Source of the DNA: Aldrovandia affinis
Taxonomy: Eukaryota; Chordata; Actinopteri; Notacanthiformes; Halosauridae
Direction of reading: 5' to 3'
NCBI GenBank assembly: GCA_029706075.1
Contig: JAINUG010000304.1
Span: 919,256 to 983,255 of the forward strand
DNA length: 64,000 bases
Shown: positions 33,781 to 45,700 of the stretch, one piece after another
How positions within the stretch are numbered: the stretch's first letter is position 1
How the letters are laid out: each line of letters starts with the position of its first letter
Notes under the pieces: generated by a model
Seen by the model: the letters and a program-made list of their open reading frames with translations, nothing else
The model's database searches: none
What the model was told of the DNA's origin: nothing
Made by a program: the position numbers and the translations under genes

Positions 33781-34988
33781 CAGTGGGTATAAAAAGTATT
33801 CACCCCTTTTTTACACATTTAGACAAACCTAAATAAAGTCTGATGCAATCAATTGTCTTCAGATTTCACATAATTATTTGATTGGCCTCCACCTGTGTAT
33901 GATTATGCTATATCAAATTATTTCAAATGAAATACACCTGTCTCTGAGAGGTGCCACAGTTGGTTAGTACATTTCCAAACAACAGCTTCATCATGAAGAC
34001 CAAAGAAGAATCTAAGCAAATTCGAGAAAAGGGTTTTCAAAAGCAGCATTCAGGGGAAGATATAAGATTTTGATTATCCCCCAAAGCACTGCTAAGACCA
34101 TCATAAAGAAATGGAGAGATGATGGCACAACTATGAATTTTTGTAGAACAAGCCGTCCTCCAAAACTGAGCATCTGTGCGAGAAGGGCACTTGTTATAGA
34201 GGCCAACAATGACTGAGTTACAGTCTTTCATGGCAGTCATGGGAGAAACTGTCCATGGGACAACAGTAGCCCAGGCCCTTCACAAATCCTCAGTTTATGG
34301 GAGGGTGACAAAAAAAAGCCATTATTCAAGAAAACTCACACGAAATCTCGCCTAGAGTTTACCAGAAGGCATGTGGAAACTCTCAAACCAAGTGGAGGAA
34401 GATTATATGGTCTGATGAGACCAAGATTGAACTTTTTGGTATCAATGTTAGGCGTTATGTTTGGCGCAAGCCTAACACTGTGCATCATCCCAAGAACACT
34501 ATCCCTATCATGAAACTGTAATGCTATGGGGATGCTTCTCTGCTTCAGGGACTGGAAAATTTGTAAAAATAGAGGGCAAAATGAATGGAGCAAGATTTAG
34601 ACAAATCTTTGAGGAAAACCTGCTGCAGTCTGCAAGAGACCTGGGACTTGGGAGAAGATTTATATTCCAGGACAATGACCCAAAACGTACAGGAAAAGCC
34701 ACATTGGAGTGGTGGAGCTGGTAGGAACTTACTCAAATAGATTCACAGCTGTAAATGCAGCTAAAGGTGCTTCTACCAAGTATTAAGTCAAGGGGGTGAA
34801 TACTTATGTAATCAATTATGGTCTGTTTTTTATTTGTAATTAATTAAGGTTTTTTTGACATTATAGTTTTTGAGTAGTTTTTGTTGACCAGTGACAAGAA
34901 ATCCCAAATAAATCCATTTTGATTCCATGAAGTAAGAAATTAAAATGTGAAAAATACCAAAAGAGGTGAATACTTTTTATACCCACTG
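33781..34988 (+). mobile_element. Tc1 transposon (1208 bp) with terminal repeats and TA flanks
   Basis: The ends are inverted repeats of 30 bases with one mismatch, beginning cagtgggtataaaaagtatt. They are flanked by TA at 33779-33780 and 34989-34990. The family differs from those at 14512 and 40668. The transposase gene inside is broken and shortened at its 3' end. Confidence 0.92.
33993..34724 (+). pseudogene. Tc1 transposase remnant, catalytic Glu region deleted
   Basis: It starts at the ATG of MKTKEESKQIREKG. Helix-turn-helix remnants (STAKTIIKKWRDDGTT, then RPPKLS) are followed after frameshifts by the catalytic region: the first Asp in the stretch tctgatgagaccaag (about 34400) and the second in FQDNDP (about 34670). 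The frame stops at 34724, shortly after the second Asp, and no PDLNPIEN-like segment follows. The third acidic residue of the triad is therefore missing. Frameshifts and a stop near 34213 add to this. The protein would be inactive. Confidence 0.85.
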
Positions 34989-34990
34989 TA

Positions 34991-37887
34991 GATCTTATCC
35001 TGCTTTCACCTCAATACCCCTTGCTACCCCACATCCCACATTCTACTCTTAATCAGCATGTCTGAAAACCTCATTACTCTATAAATATACCTGGATATGT
35101 GAGATCTGTGGCTGTGGTCAAAGAGCAATATTTGCATTTGCTTTAGCGAGAAAAAAAGCAGGACTGATAAAGTGAATCACTTCCAGCAAGGGGGTAGAAG
35201 CGGGCGTCGGTTCTGGCTGAGGTGGCAGGTGTTTCGGTAGAGTGTCTGTGCCCGCAGGCTGGACCAGGGGCGCTGTATCAACATGCCTGGGCCCAGGAGG
35301 TGGCCTCCAGCTCCACACTGACAGTGCCGTAGCGAGGTCTGAGTCTCGCCCCCGCCTCCTCCCCCAGCCCCCCCCGACCACAGCCCAAATGCGGGCCGCT
35401 GGGCCGCCTCCGCCAAACACATCCAGCGGGTCGGCGTGGACTCGGGATCGATCAGCAGCCTGCGGCTGGGCATATTCAGGTGTGTGTGTGGGGGGGAACC
35501 TGGAGAGCAATCTGCATCACAAGTGATGCCCCCCACCATTCTGTATATTAACGCATTCTGCCTGGGGTAATGCTCTGTTTACTTCAGAGCTACTGCAGAC
35601 GCATCGCAACAGCTTTGAATAAACTGCATAAACTGGGGTCATTATCTTCTTTACAGTCCCATTCATCGCTTTGCTCCCTTTTCCTCCCCCTTTTTTTTCT
35701 CTCTCCCCAATCCTTTTATCAGTGGTCCAGAAAAGGGCTTTTCACACATGCTTTGCACGCATCTTATTTCTAAGGTCAGGTTTTAAATGGTTTCAGGCAT
35801 CCAGAATATTGAATTTATAGCGATCGGCCCACTGACTTGAACCGCGGTCCCTTAACAAGCTTTCTTATTTCTTTCTTTCCACTTTGCAGAGAAATTGCTT
35901 TTAACATCCTTAGGTTGGTGCCTTTAATCTGTGGCTGCCGATATTGTTCGGAGGCTGCCGTATTGAGATGCAGGAAAGTAGGTAATGAAGGCATATGTTT
36001 ACCTATAATTCTTTGTGCCTAGGGAGATGGATTAAATTGGAGCGATTTTGGCTGTTGTCACATTCTTAACAGTTGCTTTCAAGCGTGAACAGTCCCCTGA
36101 CTCTTTGGAGGATTTAGTTGGTGGGGGCCGAGCGGGGAGGTCTCCACCACTAATTTGGGCTGTGAAGTTAAGACGCAAACTGCAGGCTGGTTTACGGCCT
36201 CTTTAGTCGCTGAAGGAGAGGGCCCATGGCTGCTCACGGTTAGCCACGCACAGACTGGCAAATGCGTCATCTGTGTCCTGTTGAGGCGCCCATTTGCCAG
36301 GATGTGGCAGCCCCTTCATGCCAGCCAGCTCCAGACCCCCCGCCCTGCCTGCCAGCTCCATATGCACCCACCCACCTAGTCTAATTGTAAATACTTATTC
36401 AAATTTATTTCAAACGCCTATTGGATATGCACGTGAAACAATAACATTTTAAAAGAGAAACATTGGATGCCCTCTAAAACCCCTGAGGACATTGTGAGGG
36501 ACAGGAGGAGCTCATGGTCTGGGGCAGGGACCCTCGCACTTGTACAGGTTTAGCCATGGCGTTCCTCTGTAATCCATCCATGTCCTCAAGTCAGGAGGAG
36601 ATTAATCCTATCCTTTCCCCCCTAAATCCAAATCCATTCCTTATTTTTGTGTGTAATAAAGAACAGTTTGAGAATTCACCTGAGTCACAAGCTTCTGGAA
36701 TATTCCATGAACAAACAGGGAGGTTTTTATCAGACCCAGGAGGTGGCAGACAGACTGTATGCTGTGAATATAGTCAGGCCTAGAGTTTTGAATTTGAGTT
36801 TGAAAGGTAAAGAGTTACACAAGCTTTGCTTTTTTTCCATATTAACTAGGGAAATAAGTTTCTGGTTTCTATCCAAATCTAGGTCAGACACATAGCAGTG
36901 TTTTTTATATTCCCAAATATGAAATACTTGTCCATTTCTAGCACTCCATCATCAAAACCCTGGAACACAGTCAAGCAGTGTAGATAACAAGTCCAAATGG
37001 GCCCCTGGTTGTGGGTTGTGCGTGAATAACTAGGAAACAAATAAAACAGGATGTGTTGGTGTTGCAGTGCTACACTGGCAAACATTTTCTGGCACTCCCT
37101 TTTAGGTTTTCTTCATTCTTGGCTGATTGTTGTATTTTGGCTGTATCACTCTTTTCCTGGTCTGAAAGGGGGTTTACGTTAGTACAGAAAGTTGGACATT
37201 TTGGATTAGCTCACTAAAGAAAAACCCTCTTGACTTTTGAATTCGGCACCATCTGTGTTATCGTCATATCAGGTTCATCCTTGACATTAGTAATTCTTTC
37301 TGTAGCAGGGAGTTAAAAGGTGCAGTTTTTTCCCCCAGAACCTGTAAGGGAAAATGAAGAGCGTCATCTTCTGAACCTGGACGCTGAACCCCCATTTCCC
37401 ACAGGAACCCACCATCCTTTTATACTACAACGCATGTCTGCTTGTACAGAATTTTTCAAGAATGTAGCTGTTGTGTACCTTCGAACCTGCATTCTGTCTG
37501 AAGCTTACACTTTCAGTCTATATGAAGCCGAAATTCCCTCAATAACATTGCCTCAGGTACTTTTTGCTGGTATTGCAGAACTGCCAACACGTACGCATTC
37601 AGAAGTCAAAGTGTGCGGTATCACTTTAAACTATGCAAAAAATGAGGCTTCAGGTAAAAGGTAGTCGTGATAGAGAACTCGTTGTATTTGGACCTAAGCC
37701 AATGAAAGTTCACTCACATGAACTAGCATGTGTCACACACTGCAACAAAAGCAAGTTGATGTTTCCTGCATCTGTGGGAAATATTGAGGGTTTTTAAACC
37801 AAGAAAATGACCCCCCCCATGAATTGAACAATTTCCAAAGATTAGCAGGTGTGCAACAAGTGAAACAACTTTTTTCTCAACCAATTT
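34991..37887. other. Noncoding, partly GC-rich
   Basis: 35200-35470 is GC-rich with overlapping frames on both strands and no domain. 36060-36380 is of balanced composition and could hold regulatory sequence. Nothing is supported as an exon. Confidence 0.45.
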
Positions 37888-38274
37888 CCAGTAGTATTTC
37901 TCATCTCTCATCTCATCTTCAGCCGCTTATTCCTAGTTAGGGTCGCGGGGGGGCTGGAGCCTATCCCAGCATGCATTGGGGCGAGAGGCAGGAATACACC
38001 CTGGACAGGTCGCCAATCCATCGCAGGGCACTACATACACCATTCACTCACACACTCATACCTACGGGCAATTTAGACTCTCCAATTAGCCTAACGTGCA
38101 TGTCTTTGGACTGTGGGAAGAAACCGGAGTACCCGGAGGAAACCCACGCGGACACGGGAGAACATGCAAACTCCACACAGAAAGGCCCCCGGCCTGGATT
38201 CGAACCCGAGACCTTCTTGCTGTGAGGCGACAGTGCTATCCACTGCACCACCGTGCCGCCCCCAGTAGTATTTC
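37888..38274 (-). mobile_element. tRNA-derived SINE with 13-bp target duplication
   Basis: The body (37901-38261) is flanked by ccagtagtatttc (37888-37900 and 38262-38274). On the minus strand, the head begins ggcggcacggtggtgcagtg, with a B-box gggttcgaatcca (38196-38208). The 3' end is a GATGA/GAGAT-type simple tail. The central part (atgttctcccgtgtccgcg) is typical of a very common fish SINE. It is unrelated to the SINE family at 6643. Confidence 0.9.
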
Positions 38275-40118
38275 ATTATTTCCAATAATATTTCACTATT
38301 TCCAAGCGTTTATTTATTTCTAGTAGTATTTAATTATGTACAGTAGGAATGGCTTCCTTCATTAACTGTCTACAGAGGCTGAAGCTGATTGGAATTGTGC
38401 TTAGGAAGCTGAAGCTTAGAAACCTGGCTGGACCAATGCTTGTTGTATCCTTGAACAAGGTACAGAGCCCAAACTGCCTAAGTAAGCAGTCAGCTGTATA
38501 AATGGATAATATGCAAAAAAAAAGCTATGTATGGAGCCCCCGATAAAGGATGTGTCCCAAACAAATAGATGATCGTAAATAATAATGGAAGCTTCTTAAT
38601 GCCTGATTAGTTTCAGTGTCTTATATTTCACTGCCGGGAAACCATTGATCATTTTGTGCCTTGTTACAATTATTTACGGTTGAAAGACCCACAGGCATGA
38701 CGCCCTGTAGGTGATAAAGCACGTCTGTGGTCAGATAACCTTTACAATACATCACGTGGTTTACTCCTTCACAGTGCGGTTGAAGCCTTTATAGAATTAT
38801 GTCGCAAATTCATCTCCATTTAAAAGGAAGCAGGAAGTTCCCGAAAGGCTGAAATTTGCTGAATGGTGCGAAAAATATAATTATCTTCCCGATACATAGA
38901 CCTATTTATGTGCGCACATATTTGTGAGTCCTGACACAAGAATAAACTATCCAGGGGCCACTAATCTCATAAGGAGTGTTTTCCCTGCCATGGTCTCTAC
39001 TCTTCATTTATCTCCAGCAGAACTCACCAACAGAGCAGTGTCTTTATCTTCTAGCACACAGGCCTCTTTGTTCTGTGCAGGCTTAGCTAAAAAACTGGTG
39101 CGCTGCCGCTCATAGAGTTTTGCATTTTACCCGACAGTGTTTAAAAGTTAAAGCAGTTTTCTTATGAGATTTAGACGGCCACCATTTTTTTGTTGTGGTC
39201 TTTTCAAAACAGGATTAGCAAAAATGTATGTATCCCTCCATCGAGAGCTAGTGAGCCAACACTTATTTGGTGTGGCACCTTGTCTACAAACAACTGCAAT
39301 GTATGTGGGTGTTGGGTGTACTGGAAAAGTTAAACTGGTTCCAGGACCAGCACGTTTTGAGCAGTATGTGAGATGGCACTACTGCTGAAAACCTGCTGTA
39401 CGTGGTTGCATTATAAGGGCACCCAATCAGCTAAGGCTGGTCAGTAGGCTGTGGTGGGTCATGGTTGCCTAGCAACATTGCTTAAGGTAGTGGCCAGTAT
39501 GCTGTCTGATGTGAAACAGGTTGTTGGTGCAACCATCTGGGACAAGGCCTTGAGGACATCATGGGAACTGTCTTAAGTCAACCGTGGATATTTACGTAGG
39601 GGTGCTAGGGCTTTTCTCAGGACCCTGAGACTGGGGGTGCAACAGAAGCATATGAGCTTTATTCATTTTTCATGTAGATATTTACTCATTCAAAAAGTTG
39701 TCTCATGTGTGTCCACTGCTGCTTAGGATTTCAAATACAAAACCACAGAAAGAATGTTTTTAGTTTGCTGTACCAGCCAAAGAAACACTTCCACTTGGTT
39801 TTATTTTCTCAGACTGTCCGTGTGTCCCCTAGCCACATGGCTTTAATGAAAACACTCACACTTGCAGAAAAGAAAGGAAGATATCATTCAATGGGCTTGA
39901 GTTCCCTTATGCAGGTGTAATCTCTAACTGGTAGCTCTATATCTTGAGCCTCAGATGCCAGGTGGGAATATAATGGTTTGTCTCCAATATTGACCTGCAA
40001 ATGGAGCTGTTAAGATTCACTAGCCTAGGCGGGTATTGTGGAGGAAGATATTAAGGCACACAAGGCTGATCTAAATGCTCCCTTTTAACCACTGCATTTG
40101 TTATTCAGAAGAATCTAT
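38275..40118. other. Noncoding, nothing recognised
   Basis: AT-rich, with scattered short frames that lack family signatures. Confidence 0.5.
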
Positions 40119-40667
40119 GGCTGTGTCCCAAATTGCATACCAAATTGTCCTGCATTCTCGTTGACTTGTAAGAACGCACTTCCAAGTACACACATAAGAA
40201 TGCACTACCGAGAATGCAAGAACACAGATTGCTTAAAATCTGTTACATTTGAAATGCACTTGTACTTAGACGTCACCAGTCTTCTGACCTTTGCAAGAAA
40301 TACATCTGACGCAGGTTACATTGAAGCAATGGCTTTGGTGATAGATGCCCGTGAGCTTATTAGGGCTGTGTGTTGAAAGGTTGCTGATATTGGTTAACAT
40401 AGTAAGTAAACAGGAAAAAAAAATACTTATATGTATTTTCAGTTTAAGATGCAATTAAACGTGGCTTCTGTGGTTAACGATAAGCTATCTCCAGTCAGTA
40501 ACATATGTTCGTAGTTTTATGCCATTGCTGCGTTTTATTTATAGCTAACTTAGTTAGTTACATTTACGTTTTCAAGTGCTTTGTTGATGTTACAGTAGTT
40601 TTTCTTTTTCAGTTGGGATAATATATTTTACAGTAGCTTTGTTCGTATTACTTGAGTAGCCTACATA

Positions 40668-41899
40668 CACTATATGGCCAAAAGTCAGTGGACACCTGAC
40701 CATCACACCTATATGAGCTTGTTGGACATCCCATTCTAAAACCATGGGCATTGATATGGAGTTGGATCCCCCTTTGCGGCTATGACAGCTGCTACTCTTC
40801 TGGGAAGGCTTTCCACAAGATTTTGGAGTGTGTCTGTGGGAATTTGTGCCCATTCAGCCAAAAGAGCATCTGTGAGGTCAGGCACTGATGTTGACGAGAA
40901 GGCCTGGCTCGCAATCAGCGTTCTAATTCCTCCCAAAGGTGTTCAATGGGGTTGAGGTCAGGGCTCTGTGCAGGCCAATTAAGTTCCTCCACACCAAACT
41001 CGTCTAACCATGTCTTTATGGACCTCGCTTTGTGCACAGGGGCACAGTCATGCTGGAACAGCAAAGGGCCTTCCGCAAACTATTGCCACAAAGTTGGAAG
41101 CGCCCAATTGGCTAAGATGTCTTCGAATCCTGTAGCATTAAGAATACCCTTCACTGGAACTAAGGGGCCTATCCCAAACCCTGAGAAACAGCCCCAGACC
41201 ATTATCCCTCCCCCACCAAACTTTACAGTAGGCACTATGCATTCCGGAAGGTAGTGTTCTCCTGGCATCCTCCAAACCCAGATTCGTCCATCAGACTGCC
41301 AGATAGTGAAGCGTGATTCATCACTCCAAATAACTCGTTTCCACTGCTTCAGAGTCCAGTTGCGACGTGCTTTACACCACTTCAGCCGATGCTTGGCATT
41401 GCGCATGGTGATGTGAGGCTTGTGTGCAGCTGCTCAGCCATGGAAACCCATTCCATGAAGCTCCCGACACACAGTTCTTGTACTTCCAGAGGCAGTTTGG
41501 TACTCTGTAGTGAGTGATGCAGCAGATGATAGGCGATTTTTATGCGCTTCAGCACTCGTCGGCCCCGCTGTGTGAGTTTGCGTGGTCTACCACTTCGTGG
41601 CCGAGCTGTTGCTGCTCCTAGGCGCTTCCACTTCATGATAATAGCACTTACAGTTGACCAGGGCACATCTAGTAGGGCAGAAATTTCACAAACTGACTTG
41701 TGGCAAAGGTAGCATCCTATGAAAGTGCCGCGTTTAAAGTCACTGAGTTCTTTACGAACCATTCTGAATTCTAAATGTTTGTCTGTGGAGATTGCATGGC
41801 TATGTGCTGGATTTTATGCACCTGTTGGCAATGGGTGTGGCTGAAACACCTGAACTCAATAATTAGTAGGGGTGTCCACTGACTTTTGGCCATATAGTG
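40668..41899 (-). mobile_element. Tc1 transposon (1232 bp) with perfect 29-bp terminal repeats
   Basis: The ends begin cactatatggccaaaagtca in inverted orientation and match for 29 bases. TA flanks lie at 40666-40667 and 41900-41901. A decayed transposase gene on the minus strand fills most of the element. Confidence 0.93.
40736..41762 (-). pseudogene. Tc1 transposase, decayed
   Basis: It starts MVRKELSDFKRG (41762). The N-terminal helix-turn-helix (CEISALLDVPWSTVSAIIMK) and RPRSGRPRKLT linker are clear. The catalytic triad is WSDESRF (about 41320), QHDCAPVH (about 41050) and SPDLNPIEHLW (about 40955), a DD34E arrangement. The frame changes near 41400 and again near 40900. There are stop codons after TLWQ (about 41080) and after WEELER (about 40920), both explicable as C-to-T changes. 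The gene cannot make a functional enzyme as it stands. Confidence 0.88.
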
Positions 41900-41907
41900 T
41901 AGCAATC

Positions 41908-41983
41908 ATTTTTATTTATTTTTTATTTAACCTTTATTTAACCAGGCAAGCCATTAAGAACAAATTCTTATTTACAATGGCAA
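41908..41983. repeat. Short interspersed motif next to the Tc1 element
   Basis: atttaacctttatttaacca followed by aagaacaaattcttatttac is a motif common at many places in fish genomes. Its parent element is not clear here. Confidence 0.5.
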
Positions 41984-42782
41984 TACAATACAATAATACT
42001 TAATTCACTCCAAAGATTACTCTGTACTTTACCTTTTGTTGTTAATGACTCTGTTACCCAATGTCAACAATAAAGTCAATGATATTTACAACATGTACTG
42101 AGTTTTATTTAGTTGTGGTAAGTAACTTCTTGCTTGTGACACTTGTTGGCTTCAGTCAACTGTCATTGCCAGAACATTGAAGAATTGATGATTGGTGAAA
42201 TGATCGATCCCTACAACAACCAAATCAAATGTACATCTCCATCAGTAAAGTTAACTAGATAGCTGTTGCTTGCATAGTTGATACATTGATACTATGTTGC
42301 TGTAGTAACGTCAGAATTTCTGAATTGCTAGCTGACTATGTTAGATAAGTTATAACTCAGCTACAGTTAGCTAACTAGTAGACTAGTTAGTTAATTTGTG
42401 ACAAAAATAATGTTAAATCACTAGCTAGCTACATTCATATGCATAAGTTATGCATGGCTAAATATCATATTTTTTTAAAAGTCCTCCCGCCTTGTCCTGT
42501 CACCTTCCATTTTCTTGCTGACTGATAAATAAATCCCCTTCTTCTTCGCCTTCAGCGCAAAACCACAATGACTACTGGGAACGTTAAGTACATACAAGTG
42601 TACAACCGTGCATACTACGATTTTATGTCCTCCTAAGTACATCAAGGGAATCTCCGGGAAATTCGTTGTGTACTTGCAAAGTTGCATACTTGAGTTTGGG
42701 AACCACTTGATTACATGACCGTTTACTTCCGTACTTGATATACGCACTAGATAGAACACAAGTATGCAATTTGGGACATGGC

Positions 42783-45700
42783 ATATCCTTCGTCCTCTCA
42801 AGAGAATGAGGCTTGGAATGAATGAATGAATGAAGGTCAGGATTAGGGTCTACAATTTACCAGTGGCATGGCCGGGGGTATTATTCTGGAGAAAGGAAAG
42901 TAGTCGCGGAAAATTCTGGAATAATCATTAAAGTAAGTCGGGCCTAGATCAGAGTTTGTCAGACATATTCCGAGAGGGTTCCATTGTTTGGAGATGAAAA
43001 TGAACCGGGAACCTCCTTTGACCTCTTCTTGAACCTCCTTTGACCTCTTATCTGGTCACCTCTTATCAGTGATGACCTCTTTATTACAGGTGCCTCACAG
43101 TAGCCTGAAATCCTGGCACATCCTTTAACATGATGGTAAAATGCTCTAAATCCACCTTGATTGTGTCTGTTTATGACATACTATCTTAATCCAAGCTCCT
43201 GGTGGACTGTGGCTGTGATGGGTGGGGCACTTTCCCTGATGGATCCTGGGAGATGGGGGCATCTCCTTCTGACAGGTGCTGGAATAGAACCATCTCTAAA
43301 TACAAGAGCAGGAACAGGAATCTGCAAGATGGCGGGTGTGGACCGTGAGGGCTCAGATATAATACAGTTTCACTTTTTAACGTAGTGCTTATGTTCAACA
43401 TGTGGTTTGACAGACACCTTAGCTATCACCTGAAATAATTATGTATTCATTTGGACATACCAAGGGCCCAGCAAGTCAATTAATCTGGCCAACTAAACTT
43501 TTGGTTTCTCTTGGTTTTATTGTTCTTATATGGAGGATTGTTTGGATGCCTTTTTTGCTACTAATGGTCTGGAGGCTGAATGTGTTAGATATCCTTTTAC
43601 CAATGTCTGGAGCAATGTACACCTAAAACATGATTTCCGACTTGATATTCCCCGCTTGTAATTTTGTTGTTCTTGTTTGACATTTAATCACTGGTAACAC
43701 CATTGTTCCTCTATTGAAAAAAACTCCTTGAGCTACCATGCCTTCATATTTATTCCACTCTGATATTTTACCATATTAATCAAATCTGTAAAAATTTATC
43801 CAGCTATTGCTTTTGGCTAGAAACAAACAAAGTGCAAAGCATCACTTCTGTGTAGAGCTCACAAGTTCAGGTTGTTTTTCCTCACAACAGAAGTGAACCT
43901 CCATTTCGCTTTGCCCCCTGTGAGCACCAGGGTGCAGCCAAAGCCATTACAGCTCGTTATTGCTTATTGGTGAAATGTGCGTCGGTGCGAGTGGAGTAAA
44001 TGCACGCGAGAGGGCGACCCGGTGACCTGGCTCTCGGTGCTTGTTAGGCAGAGCTTTTATAATAAAGATTTGAGCACAGTGTCAGCCGCAGTCACATGGA
44101 CATGTGAAGTGTGTGAGTGACTGAGTGATACTGTGACTGGTTGAGCAAGTGGCTCTTGCAGTCAGGACGTTTTAAAACTAGAGAGCAGATCGGTAAAGTA
44201 GGCACAGCCAATATGATAGGGTCATTTCAGCTCCTTTTCCCCCTACTATTTTACCTGATAACACAGGTGACACAATGCTACCTGCACAATTTATACACCA
44301 TGTAAGGATCATAATGATTAGCTCACGACTACCTCCATTAACAATAAGCCTTGAGATATATATTAAAATACCAGTCAAGTGTACCATAAAGGATCTTATA
44401 AGCCCTGTTCCCAAGTACCCGGTTGCTATTTTGCCTCTAATAGACATTATATAATTGTGCACTATCCATTATAACCTGTAGTAGTTTTCTCTAATACACC
44501 CTTTGATGCGATCGATGTGAAAATAGATATTTTTAGAAGCAATATATCATGTAAAATTTGATTGATTGATATCAAGTATGAGCTGGCAAAGAGAGAGAAC
44601 CTTGGCAGCAGGGGTGAATGCCAATTTTATCTGTGATTGTCACGCTGGATGTCTTGGTGTTGGCACAGGGTCGTCGTCGTGGTGATGGTTGCCTGTGGTG
44701 CTGTGGAGCAGTGTGTCACATCAGCTGGCAGAAAGCTTTGAAGTGGAAGGAGGTCTACTTCCTGTTGGTCAGAGGTGCCAGAGGGCCCTGTGGCGGCCTC
44801 ACATGTCTCTGCTGATGTGACAGAAATGGAGGGTGACAAGGAGCACATGGACGAGCAGACACCTCGGCCGGGCGCTCGCTGCCATTTAGCAGCACCTTTG
44901 CTCCTGCTGACATTTCAGACTCCCCCTCTGCTGCCTATTGCACCATGCTCCATCGCCATCTCCCCCACAGGGTGAAGAGTGTGGGTGCAGAGTGCATGGG
45001 TGGGGAAGCCAGGGCCCTTTCTCCCCACGTGGTGAAAAACCGCCTAAAGCCATGTGGCTCACCACCTCACTGCCAAAATAGCATTTACTGCCCTAATAAG
45101 CACGAATATATGACATATGTGAACACGGAGAGCCAACCACGGGAAGGGAATGGTATTTTGTAGTCAGTTTAAGTTCTGTCTCGTAAATCTGAAATGCATA
45201 TATTCTCTGAATACTGCACATGAGGAAGACATGGGTTTGCTAGTGAAGAATTAAGGTCAGGAAAGTATTGAAATAAACTTTGTTCAATTGTGATTTATTT
45301 TTTGTTTACATAAATGACATATTCCAGCACAAAAATAATGTTTTTTTTTTAGTTCAGCTGAAATTGTGTTTTGCATTACTCATAGTAAGACTAATGCTGT
45401 TTTCAGCTTCAGTTCTTCAGTTCTGTGGTTAGGATAATGGCTGAGTAAATTGTACCAAGATTTTATGTTGAGGACAGAAATTACCTGAAGCCAAATTGCA
45501 CTAAATTAAATTGAAGCTGACTTGCACTAAATTGATAAAAGTCCTTTCTCAGTAACTACCTAGAGTCATATCCCCAATATTTCCTGTATTGGACAATGGG
45601 TAAATCATCAATGTAAAAAACTATAGCTATGTTTTGTGATGTCATTTGTGTCTTTGTTATTGTGACATTTTGTGGTGTGGTGGTTTGTGATTGCAGCCAT

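Larger units (their letters stand above)
40119..42782. mobile_element. Older inverted-repeat DNA element with a Tc1 insertion inside
   Basis: The ends share a perfect 17-base inverted repeat (tgtcccaaattgcatac at 40124-40140, its complement at 42762-42778), extended imperfectly outward to ggc. Without the Tc1 insertion the element is about 1.43 kb. No transposase motif is seen, so it is probably non-autonomous. A target duplication is not clear, so the superfamily (hAT or Harbinger type) stays open. Confidence 0.55.
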
